64,000 nucleotides of DNA, taken from the NCBI GenBank assembly GCA_017443145.1, contig JAFSPA010000006.1:310001-374000 (forward strand). Reading direction: 5' to 3'. Below the pieces are notes generated by a model, which made no database searches, was not told where the DNA came from, and saw only the letters and a program-made list of their open reading frames with translations. The DNA comes from Paludibacteraceae bacterium (GTDB lineage Bacteria; Bacteroidota; Bacteroidia; Bacteroidales; Paludibacteraceae). Position 1 is the first letter of the stretch; each line of letters begins with the position of its first letter. Made by a program: the position numbers and the translations under genes. Shown piece after piece: positions 9,201 to 19,200 of the stretch.

Positions 9201-9545
9201 ACAGTAGTCAAAACTGAGGACGTAGTCGTCTGCCGTAGATAGTTTATCCAAGGTAACCGTATCATACGCCACTACCCAGCAAGCATTGCTGCTATAGTGG
9301 GCACTGACTCCGTTGTCGTCGGATATATAGAGTCCATAGTTACCTGCAGGATCATTATTACCCGGAGTACCAATATACCATTTATTGGTGAGTTGGCTAT
9401 AGATTTGCTCCGTGGCCGCTTTATTGAGCGTCCAATGTGCACGGTCTGCGGCGGTTTCAAAGTCGCAGGAGTATTTAGTAACTGCGTTCGCGGTAAGCGC
9501 GAAGAGGGCAGTTAGCAAGACGGTAATTATTCGACGGGTTTTCAT
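6276..9545 (-). CDS. T9SS-secreted multidomain surface protein (PKD, GCDS repeats, C-terminal sorting domain)
   Basis: A 1,089-residue extracellular protein with a signal peptide (1-21, ending LTANA). In order: a jelly-roll/MAM-like domain (about 23-215, starting YSCDFETAADRAHW), an Fn3-like domain (about 217-315), a jelly-roll-like module recognised by VRLGNW, KYAPVFE, WKEWTTVGVNL and GYAYFTLSC (about 325-560), a PKD domain with EWDFGDG, two degenerate GCDS repeats (SCDT), a WYKDG module, and a T9SS type A-like sorting domain ending in TYRVVIY. It is a close paralogue of the next gene upstream, which has the same domain order. Size and architecture fit a surface adhesin or structural protein. 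No catalytic motif is seen. It is co-transcribed with the protease (4-base gap). Confidence 0.8.
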   Translation of the reverse strand: MKTRRIITVLLTALFALTANAVTKYSCDFETAADRAHWTLNKAATEQIYSQLTNKWYIGTPGNNDPAGNYGLYISDDNGVSAHYSSNACWVVAYDTVTLDKLSTADDYVLSFDYCGMGNVASLMDGIYLMWIPVEDNIPANSIATFAGVPSTHENYIISLQPKANMDYLGGTQTWKTYVGSIANSECDGKPHLLVFVWANTSAMTQQPGGMIDNIAILDTRPCDEPVGLSLDIHDNITTFSWVGTASEYEVLAYSYEEETWYGPSIVSGTSTDFAGLPMGQTDFIVRAKCNDDLYSIKTSISKLVYYPDQMCVDYLNLDKAKCYTGTGFSSSDNFNNYVLGAPVDLGPANSLSRHTIHFDKTERDLHTEGLLPTIPEGELASVRLGNWENGNQTERIEFSFNVDTIDYPVLMLKYAPVFEADKSHTDDIQTRFKLDVLIGNKSIGECGRADFNVNSAYTKSGTLKPGAAEQGWHLTPAAKSNLRSYDIVWKEWTTVGVNLRDPQYQNKKLTVRLTTFDCAQTAHAGYAYFTLSCSDGQLKGMKCDTINPVFEAPDGFVYRWAYAYNEKFRKDDGSLDEQYILGRSQKYEAGYHDDSLYVVDCMFVQDTTCYFSLYASTLATNPVSVGKQALYDMNCETNTYRVRFDASKSYVEEIDHVTGDTLVSTRHKLQYIEWDFGDGTKSYDPIAIHPFKADETKDSTYTVTLRTRYLTCEDEQTITFTLAPIEHYSDSTIAYLCDADKDSGKGYTWRGKHYTDYKDLDSIVVPSSSSCDTVHYFSLREPHRDTVTTMIFDYETYNFHGTEYNKQGVYHYISESCDTAAVLNLSIYETLAAKLLTENYIACQGDASVALEVEIIKGKTKLYSNVFEDTTKIPSIHRDNIPYVGLTPAIVIPVPTDLYPNIYKGVLTLHDTLPEQDVNLPYTIEMRYPATVLTQRWNDVLALKNAEYNDIYNPGAGYDFTAFQWYKDGKPIDGATQSYLFVDGGLDFSANYSAEVTRKDGQKLMTCDFTPTKVQKVSNIPSLMPLGSTIKVPGMGKARWFSPLGLSVSEQDYNDSYIATPQAAGTFLLQLAPQDGKTAAHTYRVVIY

Positions 9546-9560
9546 AGGATGTTCATTTGA

Positions 9561-12500
9561 TTATTGTACTATCATGTGTTGTGCAGTCCGCTCTCCTTCG
9601 TCCGTAGGCGTTATTTCGACAACGTAAACGCCGGGTACGGCAGGTGCGGTAATGAGTATATCTCCAGCTTCATGTGTAGCGCGGTAGTAGTTCATACCGG
9701 TAGCAGTAACGAAGCGTACTTGCGATTTAGACTGCAGTTTAGCAGGTATCTGTTGCGATGTCTCGACGAGTGTCGGGAACTTGGTCTTTTGCTCCCGTAC
9801 AACCGGAGTGATAGGACAGGTTGCGACAGCGATGCTATCCGCACGCGTCAGTACTACGTGGTAATCAGCGGTCGTATCGAGCGGCTGATAGAGGTAAGCC
9901 TGCGTAGCGCCTTCGATAGGTTGTCCGTTTTTGTACCACTGGAAGGCGATAAATGAATAGCCTCCGTTGTACTTGGGACTGAGGACGGAGAGGACGTCGT
10001 TCCATTTCTGCTCGACGACAGAAGATGCGTAGTTAACATCGAAGGAGATGTTATATCGCGTAGTCTTACAGCACGCTTGTATGAACTCAGCGACTGCTTT
10101 ATAGTGTCCGGGCAGAGTTGTCGGAGCATACGGGATGCTAAGCGTCGTGATTGTCGGGTCGGTGACGTAGAGGTCCTTGAAGCCTACGGCTTTCGCCTCG
10201 GGTGAGAAGACAATACGCGCCGTATCGAACTGACCGAGCATGATGGTATAGTCAATATCCAACTGGCCGTTGTCAGCACAGACGGCGAACTTGCCGTCGT
10301 TGTCGATACTCATATCAAGTTTCTGGTTCACCCAAAGGTCGGTTGTCACTATACTATCGCATCCGTAGCGGTTAAGCATAAAGACAGAATATTGTCCGGC
10401 AACAGTAAAGGTGTCCGGTCCGATGATGATGAGTGAATCGGAACAGATAGAGTCTTTGCGGAACTCTTCCGGCGTCTTCGGATTGACGGTGAGGAAGAGG
10501 GTGTAGGTCGAGTCACAACCTGCGAAGTTCTCCGTCACGGTCTCCATCGTATCGCTCTTCTCAGCTTGGTGCCATGTACCGTTGAAGAAGAACGGTTCGT
10601 CCTGACAGAGCACCAGGTGTTCTGTACTGTCACGCTCAATGATACGAGGCACGACTATGATGGTATCGAAGGTGCTGTCGCACGCGTTGTTCTCACCGAT
10701 ATACGCAGTCAGTTGTACACGAACAGTGTCACCTTCTGCCAAAGCCGTATAGACGGCATTGGGGTTGGTCGTCTCTGTTGTAACTCCATCACTATAGCGT
10801 GTGAACCGCCATAACTGGTCTTGGCAAGGCTCGCTGGTATGTTGCTCGTAACCCTCGTATTTATTCATGACGTGCGACTTATTAATGAAGCGCATATAGT
10901 TTCTACAATTCCGCGGTTTCCACTGGTAGTTGAATGCCGGAACGGGGAAACGCGGCGCAGATATGGTGCTTACCTCGAAGTAGCAAGACGGGTCTTCAAT
11001 GAAGCTTAGTTTGCAGGTATAAGTATGTCGTCCGGCATCGACGTCTAATGTTTGGTTTGTACCTACTATCGTACCGTTCTCGTCTCTCCACTCATAGGTA
11101 AAACCTTCGGGTGCGTTGCAGGTGATACGCGCATCATTACCGCAATTTTCTGTTTCAATATGCGCCGAAACGCAGTCCACGGTGAAATAGGCGTATCCAT
11201 AGTGTGCAGTCTGGTAGCAATCCGATGTGGTAAGGCGTACTTTGATGTTCTGTCCGGCATAGGGTTGCAGATTGACACCTACGGTGGTCCACTCTTTCCA
11301 AGCGATATCACTACTTGATTTAGAAATATGCCATCTATTCAAGTCACCGCTTTCCACTGCATCGGAGTATGCGTAGTCCGCGTGTCCACATGATTCATCG
11401 ATGAGAGAACCTTGCTCATCCAGCACTTCCAATCGGAAGAACGGTTCTCCAGTTCTATCGTGGCCACTATACTGGAGTACCACTGCATATTTCACGATAA
11501 GTATTCCCTGGTTCTCAGCGTCCACCGTTATGTTGTAGGTTATGGCAGCCGCCTCACCGGTTTTTTTCCAGTTACCCAAGCGGACGGAAGCGATGGCGCC
11601 CTTTGGTACAGTCAATAATTCGTCGTCGGTACGCGGATCTGTCTCGGTAGGATCGGTATGGTGTGTATGATGGCTTTCCTCGGAATCCGGTCCGTAGTCA
11701 ACAACCTCACGATAGGTAAATGGTCCCGTATTGGGATGTGTGGTTGAGTTAGGATGGTAGCCATGCGTACATTCTACATTAGGGCTGTAGAAATTCAGGT
11801 AGTCCACGCAGTGGTTCTCCGGACAGAAGACGATGACCTGATTCATATAGACGAAATTGGTCACCACCCCATTATTCGCCACACCGCGAACGCGGATGTC
11901 GTAGGTAGCTTCGGGCATACGTTGCAGTTGGTAGGAGCAATTGATGCCATCCACACGCTCAAAGCCATAGGACTCATCCGTTATTCCATCAATACGCCGC
12001 CATGTTTCTGTTCCCACCTTACGATATTGTATTTCCCAAGTAAGGGGAGCGCCACTCTCCCACTTGACGAGCAATGTAGAGTCTTCGCACTGCGATTCTG
12101 CGCGGACGTTAGTGGGTTTCTGATATGTAGCCGATGCTATTTGGAGGTTATCGATACAGATACCAGAACGTTGCACGTTCTCATCTCTATTGTTATTGAC
12201 CCATATAAAGACGATAGCGAACGGAAATTGTGAGTTTGTTTTGCTTACTCCGACTTTGTTTGTCAAGGACACGTTTTGCCATTGCTCGCTACCGCATAGG
12301 AAGCTGCTGGTAGTCTCTCCTCCTAACCCTTCACTCGCATCCACTGCTTTTTTATCGATGAGACCTTTCGTAGAGGATATGATGCGGTCTAAGTAATATG
12401 CGTTATTGGTGTTATTATTCCAAAGCATCTGCTCAGGGCAAACCATGACGTAGAGTTTCGAATTGATTGTGTCACCAAAACATTTCCAGTCAAAACATAT

Positions 12501-12818
12501 ATCGTAGTTCTCCTGTTTGGAAGAGGTCGGGAACTTAAAGCGCAGGTACGAAACTACCACGTTCGGTTGGTTGCCATACTGTGCCCGCTTACCGTTATCC
12601 GAAATATAGAGTGAACGCTTCCCCTCACTGTGTACAGCAGTACCCACTATCCATTGGTCTTTTGCAGTCGGGGTTTTGTAATTGAACACCCAGTTGGAGA
12701 GATCTTCGTCCTCCTCAAAGCTGCATGAATAAGGGATACCCGAAGCCTGCGACCATGCGGGAAGGCAGGTGAAGAGGCTTAAGATAAGCGTTAGTAATAT
12801 GTTATAGATTCGGCTCAT
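9561..12818 (-). CDS. T9SS-secreted multidomain surface protein, paralogue of the downstream gene
   Basis: A 1,085-residue secreted protein with a signal peptide (1-22, ending CLPAWS). An N-terminal jelly-roll domain opens with IPYSCSFEEDEDLSNW. Then come an Fn3-like domain, a jelly-roll module with VRLGNWKKTGEA, WKEWTTVGVNLQPY and GYAYFTVDC, a PKD-like region, and two clear GCDS repeats (FAGCDSTYTLFLTVNP and YGCDSIVTTDLWVN) with the leading LCQDE/ICSD half. The WNDVLS...FQWYKNG module and a sorting domain ending in AQHMIVQ complete it. The module order equals that of the 1,089-residue neighbour, so the two arose by duplication and have diverged. It starts 11 bases after the OmpA-family gene. 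Exact function unknown; surface structure or adhesion is likely. Confidence 0.8.
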   Translation of the reverse strand: MSRIYNILLTLILSLFTCLPAWSQASGIPYSCSFEEDEDLSNWVFNYKTPTAKDQWIVGTAVHSEGKRSLYISDNGKRAQYGNQPNVVVSYLRFKFPTSSKQENYDICFDWKCFGDTINSKLYVMVCPEQMLWNNNTNNAYYLDRIISSTKGLIDKKAVDASEGLGGETTSSFLCGSEQWQNVSLTNKVGVSKTNSQFPFAIVFIWVNNNRDENVQRSGICIDNLQIASATYQKPTNVRAESQCEDSTLLVKWESGAPLTWEIQYRKVGTETWRRIDGITDESYGFERVDGINCSYQLQRMPEATYDIRVRGVANNGVVTNFVYMNQVIVFCPENHCVDYLNFYSPNVECTHGYHPNSTTHPNTGPFTYREVVDYGPDSEESHHTHHTDPTETDPRTDDELLTVPKGAIASVRLGNWKKTGEAAAITYNITVDAENQGILIVKYAVVLQYSGHDRTGEPFFRLEVLDEQGSLIDESCGHADYAYSDAVESGDLNRWHISKSSSDIAWKEWTTVGVNLQPYAGQNIKVRLTTSDCYQTAHYGYAYFTVDCVSAHIETENCGNDARITCNAPEGFTYEWRDENGTIVGTNQTLDVDAGRHTYTCKLSFIEDPSCYFEVSTISAPRFPVPAFNYQWKPRNCRNYMRFINKSHVMNKYEGYEQHTSEPCQDQLWRFTRYSDGVTTETTNPNAVYTALAEGDTVRVQLTAYIGENNACDSTFDTIIVVPRIIERDSTEHLVLCQDEPFFFNGTWHQAEKSDTMETVTENFAGCDSTYTLFLTVNPKTPEEFRKDSICSDSLIIIGPDTFTVAGQYSVFMLNRYGCDSIVTTDLWVNQKLDMSIDNDGKFAVCADNGQLDIDYTIMLGQFDTARIVFSPEAKAVGFKDLYVTDPTITTLSIPYAPTTLPGHYKAVAEFIQACCKTTRYNISFDVNYASSVVEQKWNDVLSVLSPKYNGGYSFIAFQWYKNGQPIEGATQAYLYQPLDTTADYHVVLTRADSIAVATCPITPVVREQKTKFPTLVETSQQIPAKLQSKSQVRFVTATGMNYYRATHEAGDILITAPAVPGVYVVEITPTDEGERTAQHMIVQ

Positions 12819-12829
12819 TGTATGCAGTT

Positions 12830-15082
12830 TTAGTAAACTTGTTGAATGTCTTCTCCGTCGGTACCGGTGATAACGAATTCAACACGGCGGTTATTCTGAC
12901 GACCTTCTTCGGTGTCGTTGGTGTCTACCGGTTGCGATTCACCCTTACCTTCTGCAGCGAGACGCTCAGCGGCTACGCCACGTTTGATAAGGTCTTCGCG
13001 TACGGCGTTAGCACGGCCTTCAGACAGTTTCTGGTTAGCCTCATCCGAACCAACAGCGTCGGTGTGACCGGTGATAAGGATGGTTACTGTCGGGTTCTCG
13101 AGCAAGAACTGTGCCAAGTCACTCATCGACTGCTCAGACATCGGCAGGATACGGGTCTTGTTGGTTGCGAAGAAGAGGTTGTTAATCTTCACTTTTATAC
13201 CCTCTTTAATGCGGGTGAGATAGATATTAAGTGTATCTGCCACGAAGTGGAGAGTATCGTCTTTAGACATATAACCCATTGCGGTTACGTGAGCAAGATA
13301 ATCACCCGCGAAGAGCGATGTCTCGATAAATCCGTCGTCAGAGGATTGTGCCGCGAAGAGGGTTGTTGTATCCGTCAGGGTTGTGAAGCGTGCTTGCGCC
13401 TCTATCGGGCGCTTGGTCTCACCGTCGAAGATATTCACGCACATCGTCGGTTTGACGGGTTCCGGAACACGTGTGAGCGCAAGACGGAGGGTGTCGAAGG
13501 TAAAGGACTCGACGTCCGCCTTAACCGTGTCAGACGGGAAGTAACCGTTCTTGGTAGCAGCTACAGTATAGCGTCCAGCAGCGAGGCGACCTTGTACGAG
13601 ACCTTGCTTATTGGTGGTACGTGTCTGGGTCTTACCCGTTTCGGTAGAAGCAATCTCGACCGATACACCACTAAGTGCTGCAGCAGAAGCAGCATCGTAG
13701 ATATATACACCCAGGCGCGGATTCGGCTCTTTCGGCATTTTCTGCATAGGCTTCTGTTGACGCGGGAGGTCGAACCACACAGCTATCTTGGCGCCCACAA
13801 GGAACGGATTTACTTTGGCATTGGCTGCCGAAGTGGTAGTGAGTGTTGAGTTCACAGGATAGTCCAACAGCGGAGTATTGGCATTTGCCAGCTGCATCGG
13901 CAGGTCTTGTGCCCCATCGGCAGCCTTGTAGGACGACACGTTCAAGAATCCATAGTCCACAAAGAGCGAAGCGCGCATACGTACCGGACCGGGAACCCAT
14001 TGGTCGAGGTTGACACCTACTTCCGCCGTAGCAGCCACGTTCAGTCCGAGGCCGACGTTGGTGGAAGGATATTTATTCTCCTGGTCGTTCACCAAGTCGT
14101 GCGGATACATATTGGACAAATCCTCGATGAGCTCGTTATCCTTGATGGTGGTAGTGAGTACGCCACTAACAGTCGATTGTCCCATGATACCGAGGCCGAT
14201 TTTAAGACCGGCTTGCCAGAAGAGCGGGATATTACGAAGCTCCATACCGGCCATAATAGGCAGTTGGATGAAGCCACCGATGAGTTTATCCTGCATTTCG
14301 CTAAAGGAGTAGGTATAAACCATATCATACGGAACAGACATACCCGGGTTGTATTGGAAAGCACGCACTATAGGTGCTTTATCCGGACCGGAGAAGTCCA
14401 TTACTGAATTATAGGTTTGAAACTCCAGACCGGTGGTCACGAGTAACTGCTTGTAGCGCAGTTGGTAACCAAGACCTACACCTCCACCGACGTAACCGTT
14501 ATCCTTGTTGACAAATCCTTCGGCGTTCTTGGTAGCCGAACCTTCGGTATAAGGGATGCCGGAGGTGAAGAGGTTGCTGTAACCTATTTGTCCCCAAGCA
14601 CCGAGGCGGTGAGCTATGTCGCGCGTGTTGTACGCTTCGGCTTTGGCATTGGCCTCGCGGATGGAAGCTGTTTGCTCCATATAGAGTTCTTTTTCCTCGG
14701 CAGCAGAGAGATTGGATTGCTGCGGTTTAGTCGGAGCGGCTTTTGCAGAGGAAGAAGAGGAGGTCTGTTGCTGACGTTGCGCCTGCGCTTTTTGTTGGGC
14801 TTGAGCCTTTTGAGCTTGGGCCTTTTGTTGTTGCGCTTTGCGTTTCTCGGCTTCCTTCGCTTTTTTGGCTTTTTCTTTCTCGCGGGCTTTCGCGGCTTTC
14901 TCGCGTTCTTTGGCCTTTTTAGCCTTTTCTTTCTCGCGAGCTTTGGCAGCTTTTTCGCGTTCATTAGCCTTATTATCCGCTGCAATAAGGGCCACAATAT
15001 CGGTACCGAAGGCAGCATCCAGAACGGGAGCGCCTACAGAGAGCGTTAATGCAAAGAGTAGTATGTAGGATAGTTTTTTCAT
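12830..15082 (-). CDS. OmpA-family outer-membrane protein: coiled coil, beta-barrel, two CarboxypepD_reg domains, OmpA domain
   Basis: A 750-residue envelope protein. A signal peptide (about 1-24) is followed by a very charged Lys/Glu/Ala/Arg coiled coil (about 36-90, tandem KAREKEKAKKAKE units) and a Gln/Ala-rich linker. A PorT-like outer-membrane barrel spans about 155-455, and two carboxypeptidase-regulatory-like beta domains span about 462-630. The OmpA peptidoglycan-binding domain follows (about 631-745: ITGHTDAVGSDEANQKLSEG, RRVEFVI). It should bind the cell wall from the outer membrane. The barrel resembles those of the 321- and 310-residue proteins in this window. Its place directly before two T9SS cargo genes recalls gliding/adhesin loci where an OmpA-type protein accompanies the giant adhesin; a supporting role is inferred. 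The coiled-coil DNA is itself internally repeated. Confidence 0.85.
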   Translation of the reverse strand: MKKLSYILLFALTLSVGAPVLDAAFGTDIVALIAADNKANEREKAAKAREKEKAKKAKEREKAAKAREKEKAKKAKEAEKRKAQQQKAQAQKAQAQQKAQAQRQQQTSSSSSAKAAPTKPQQSNLSAAEEKELYMEQTASIREANAKAEAYNTRDIAHRLGAWGQIGYSNLFTSGIPYTEGSATKNAEGFVNKDNGYVGGGVGLGYQLRYKQLLVTTGLEFQTYNSVMDFSGPDKAPIVRAFQYNPGMSVPYDMVYTYSFSEMQDKLIGGFIQLPIMAGMELRNIPLFWQAGLKIGLGIMGQSTVSGVLTTTIKDNELIEDLSNMYPHDLVNDQENKYPSTNVGLGLNVAATAEVGVNLDQWVPGPVRMRASLFVDYGFLNVSSYKAADGAQDLPMQLANANTPLLDYPVNSTLTTTSAANAKVNPFLVGAKIAVWFDLPRQQKPMQKMPKEPNPRLGVYIYDAASAAALSGVSVEIASTETGKTQTRTTNKQGLVQGRLAAGRYTVAATKNGYFPSDTVKADVESFTFDTLRLALTRVPEPVKPTMCVNIFDGETKRPIEAQARFTTLTDTTTLFAAQSSDDGFIETSLFAGDYLAHVTAMGYMSKDDTLHFVADTLNIYLTRIKEGIKVKINNLFFATNKTRILPMSEQSMSDLAQFLLENPTVTILITGHTDAVGSDEANQKLSEGRANAVREDLIKRGVAAERLAAEGKGESQPVDTNDTEEGRQNNRRVEFVITGTDGEDIQQVY

Positions 15083-15087
15083 ATCGA

Positions 15088-16053
15088 TTATTTGATAGCT
15101 TGTGTACCGCCACGCTTCCAGTCGCGAGTGTTCTTGCTTCCATCGTAGATGAACTGTTTCGGCGCAATCGGGAGTTGGAGTAAGACGGTGAATTTGACAC
15201 CTATAGTGAAGTTGTTAAACTTCTCGTTATAAGCCGGTTTGCTAAGCAAGAGCGGGGTAACGTAGTACTTCACACCCTCGTCGGTTTGCTTGTAATAGAA
15301 GGTATTTTCGGCGTCAGAAGGAGCCGAATTGATATTGAGTAAGCCGTAGTCGGCATAGAGCGAAACGAACCATGTGACTTTCTCCGGCTGGACGTTATAT
15401 TTCTTATCGAGGTACTGTCTGTTGATACACCAACCTATTTCGGCATGCGCCATAAGGTTAAAGTTCCATTTGAGTTTATTGGTTCCCTCGCTACCGATTA
15501 TCTGTTCGGTTTCGAACTGGTGGTTCGGCATGTCGAAGAAATCGTCGTAGAAGCGGTCGTAGATACCGGAAGTGGTGCATTCGGCAGTTGCAGAAGTTAC
15601 GCCATAGACGGTATATGCAAACTTAGGTCCGACGAGGAAATACATCCTACCCCACTCACCACCCACGAGGAGCGGGAGGTTGAGGTTTACGGCATGCGCC
15701 AAGTCTTGGCAATGCGCTACGTATACGTGCATTTTGAAGGGCTCTCCCTCGGTATCAAGCATATCTATCTTCGTATTGACGATAGGCTGGTTGCTGACAA
15801 AGAGGTTGTAGGACACACCAAGGCCCGTAGCAAAAAGGAAGTCGTTATGGAAGATACGATATCCGGCGCCCAGTTCTGTTTCGAAGCCGGGTGAAGACGG
15901 ACGGTCCTTAATGGAGTTAAATAATGTAGAATAGCCGACGTTGCCGTTAAAGGTGACATAATGCTCCGTATCGGCATTGAGACGCGTATACGCGTAGCCC
16001 ACCGCCGAGTAGGTTAATAAGAGCAATACTATGTACCAGTGCTTGTACCTCAT
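15088..16053 (-). CDS. Outer-membrane beta-barrel protein (PorT-like)
   Basis: A 321-residue protein with a signal peptide (about 1-21). It has alternating amphipathic beta-strands typical of small Bacteroidota barrels (OMP_b-brl family): NVGYSTLFNS, GAGYRIFHNDFLFATGLGVS, LPLLVGGEWGRMYFLVGPKF, AEIGWCINR, WFVSLYADYGLLNIN and FTIGVKFTVLLQLP near the C-terminus. A short polar tail follows the last strand. It is the first gene of the run and has its own consensus promoter with a leader of only about 20 nt. It starts the barrel-OmpA-cargo-cargo-protease order. It shares layout with the 310-residue barrel at 48847-49779, which also precedes a giant T9SS protein. Confidence 0.75.
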   Translation of the reverse strand: MRYKHWYIVLLLLTYSAVGYAYTRLNADTEHYVTFNGNVGYSTLFNSIKDRPSSPGFETELGAGYRIFHNDFLFATGLGVSYNLFVSNQPIVNTKIDMLDTEGEPFKMHVYVAHCQDLAHAVNLNLPLLVGGEWGRMYFLVGPKFAYTVYGVTSATAECTTSGIYDRFYDDFFDMPNHQFETEQIIGSEGTNKLKWNFNLMAHAEIGWCINRQYLDKKYNVQPEKVTWFVSLYADYGLLNINSAPSDAENTFYYKQTDEGVKYYVTPLLLSKPAYNEKFNNFTIGVKFTVLLQLPIAPKQFIYDGSKNTRDWKRGGTQAIK

Positions 16054-16078
16054 GACTAATATACATCAAAAGAGCGCG

Positions 16079-16110
16079 CAAAAGTACAAAAAAACTATCA
16101 TATATGCAAA
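16079..16110 (-). promoter_or_regulatory. Bacteroidota-type promoter for the barrel/OmpA/cargo run
   Basis: On the minus strand there is TTTG at 16107-16110, a 20-base spacer, then TACTTTTG at 16079-16086, matching the Bacteroidota primary sigma factor consensus (TTTG ... TAnnTTTG). Transcription should start near 16072, about 20 nt before the ATG at 16053. No other consensus promoter was noticed down to base 1, and gaps between the ten genes are 45 bases at most, so this may drive the whole run. Confidence 0.8.
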
Positions 16111-16171
16111 TATTCTGCTATTTTTTTGTTATTTTTATATATTTTCTTGCATTTTTGTATCATTTAGATAG

Positions 16172-16209
16172 CAACGGAGCCGCTTGAATTGGCTCAAGCG
16201 ACTCCATTG
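16172..16209 (-). terminator. Hairpin after the 3,517-residue gene
   Basis: An imperfect inverted repeat: CAA-c-GGAG-c-CGCTTGA / TCAAGCG-a-CTCC-a-TTG with a 6-base loop. It lies 22 bases past the stop codon of the giant gene, on the minus strand. No clean U-tract follows at once, although the sequence further on is A/T-rich. It is the likely 3' end of that transcript and separates it from the promoter at 16079-16110. Confidence 0.6.
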
Positions 16210-16231
16210 GAGATATTGTCAAAAACGCTGT

Positions 16232-19200
16232 TTATTGAACGATTACCCGTCCTACGAACTGCGTATTGAGTTTATCAGAGATACGAACCGTATAAACGCC
16301 CGAGTTATCGAATGCGCTGATAGTGATTCGCTTGTTGGTAGCGTTTTGCTCCTCGCTGAGTATCATACGTCCGACGATGTCATAAACCTCGACGTGTACG
16401 TTACCCTTGAAGTTACCGGTAGCTGTTACGCTCTCGCCGGCGTGGATGACGTTCGGCATGAGCATGAGGTTACCACCTGCTACATTCTCGAGACCGGTTT
16501 GTACATTGAGTACGAGTACGTGCGTACTATCGCACTCGCCGTCTTGACCAGGAACGACTACGGTATATGTACCGGACTTGGTGTAGGTCTCACCGTAGAA
16601 GGTGTAGGATTCGCCTTCCTTGATTTCGGCCGTCTTAGAGTCTTGGTACAGTTTAGCAATGGTAAGGTGTAAGGTTACCGTACTATCGCAACCGTAGATT
16701 GTAGCCAGTTTCTCGGTGTAGTCACCGGACTCTGTGTAGGTCTTACCAACAGCCTCCCAGTAGTAACCGGTCGTCTCACAAGCCTTCGCACTGAATTCAG
16801 ATGTTGCAGGTTGTTGTACGGTTACGGAGAGGATGAGAACACTATCGCATCCTGTTACCACAGAGGTGAGTGTATCGTAGTAGACACCTTTACGATCGAT
16901 CTTCCATTGGAATGCGTCGGTTGTAGGATGTACATAGACATCACCTTGGCAGATGTTAGCTGTGAGATTCGTGCGTTTTCTCGGGTGAACGTAGAGATTG
17001 AGGCAAGCAATACTATCACAGTTATTAACGCCCTGGAGTTTACGTTTGTAGAGTCCTGAGGTCGTCTTACCCGTGAAGTCGTGGTTGGAGTACGTTTCGC
17101 CTTCGCAGATGGTATCCTCGAAGACTACTGTTACTGCCTCGTTGTACTTGACGTTGAGCACGAAGATACTATCCTGCTCGCCCTTGACTGCATCGGCATC
17201 CTCGGCTTTATCAATACGCTGGAGTGTTGTATCGCCTGCTTGGGCTATATCACCGTTGATGAAGAAGCCAAGTTGGTTAACATCCTCGTACTGGCAAGCC
17301 TCTACACTTTCTTCTTTAACTCCGTAGTAGTTGACACGAACATTACCGAGATGGATAGCCGCAGTGGAAGATATGTAGGTAGTTGCTTCACGATAGAAGG
17401 CTACGCGCACGTTCTTGCCGGCGTACTTAGCCAGATTGACGCGGAGGTTAGCAGCTCTATTCGGGATGTTGCGGAGTTGGTAACCAGCGGGCAGGGTATT
17501 ATTCCATATACCGATGATATTCTCGCGTTTCCACGTCTTACCACCATCATCCGAGAGGATAATGAGGAAGGTGTAGTCATCCGCCATATTGGCCTCTGTC
17601 ACAGCATTACCATTTGGTGTAGTTGTAGTCGAACCCGTCAATGCTATATCGAAGGTCATTTGTGCCGGCGTATTCTCGTCGAGCGAGATAATCGGTGTTA
17701 TCAACCAGTAGTAGTCGTAATCATACGTTGTGGTTGTCGAGCTGGAGTAGAATACGGATGCATAGTGTGCACCGGTAATTCCGTAGTCGGTAGCCACACG
17801 CTTCCAGCCGTAGTTGGTGTTGTTTGCACCAGTTATTTCGACATTGGTGCTATCGATTACGAGCAGAGCCGGTGTAGTACCATAACTCCAGTCTCCATCA
17901 AGGTTCTCACCGCGGAAGTTCTCTGCGAAGAACGGTTGACGCGCTGTTGTGAACATTGCGTTCGGACCGAACTCACTCTCCCCGAGGTCTTCGCCACAGA
18001 GTGTGCGTACGCGGAAGTAATAATCGGTATGGGCTACCAGACCGGTTACCATTGCTGAATTGGTCAGTACTGTATCGTTGAAGACAACAGCAGTATCGGC
18101 AGCGAAGGTATAGTCGGTCGAAACTTGGAGAACATACTTCTCTGCTCCTTCCGGTGCGTTCCAAGTGAGTGTAGCTTGGTTAGCAGCGATGTCAGAAGCC
18201 TTCAAGTCTTCCGGTGTCTCGCAATGCTGGATAGGAGTAAGCGATACGTCGTCAATCCAGATATGATCATAGGTGGATTTACGTGTTTCACCCTTTGCAT
18301 AGAAGGTTGCCATGAATGCCACGTACTTACCCTTAGCACCGGTGAGGGCCACTTTCTTCGGTTGGAAGAGGAAGTCATTTGCCTCGTTCACAGCGTCACC
18401 GCTGGTTCCGGATGTGAGTGTACCATTATAGGTAACGGTATCGATCGCCACGAAGGTAGTAGGATCAGTCGGATCCGTCATTGTACCAACGATTACAGAC
18501 TTCGAGTAGTAGTACTCCTCGGTCGATGCAGTCGATCCCAAGGTGTACTGTGTTGAGATCTTACCGGTCGAAGCACTTGCTATAGCCGGACGGATCCAGA
18601 AGTTAACTTGCAGTGTATCGAGTGCAGCTGCATCCTCTACAGCCGGCATAGCGGCGTAGGTCAGCAGTGTAGTGCTATACGCATACAACTTAATTGCATA
18701 CTTACCAGAGTGCGAATACATGTTTCCATTATCCACGTTTACATAGTTATACGGGAAGGACGTAGACCAAGTCTTGGTAGAACCTGCGTTACCGTAAGTC
18801 CAGCAAAGGGTCTCCTTGTAAGTCTCAGAGGTAGCAGCCGGATTAAGTTTCCAACCCTCTTCTTCCTCGAAGCCGGTCTGATAGTTCGCATCTACAGCCA
18901 CACACTCGGTGTAGAAACGGAGTTTCTCTGTAGTCGATGTATTCACGGTTCCGTTAGTCTGATACATGTACCATTGATAAGCTGACGAAGGCTTCAAAAT
19001 ATCTACTGTGAAGGTCGTCTGCGAACCCGGAACGGTATCACGCAGGATTTCGTTCTTACCTTCCGCATCCTCTACGACGATAACACTTTGGATGGTCGGA
19101 TGTTTCACATTCCAGCTGAAGGTAGCGGAAGTAGTGGTTACATCTTTTGTTTGAGCGCCTGAAGGATCGAATAGGTTATCTCCTACGGCGGTTATCTTCA

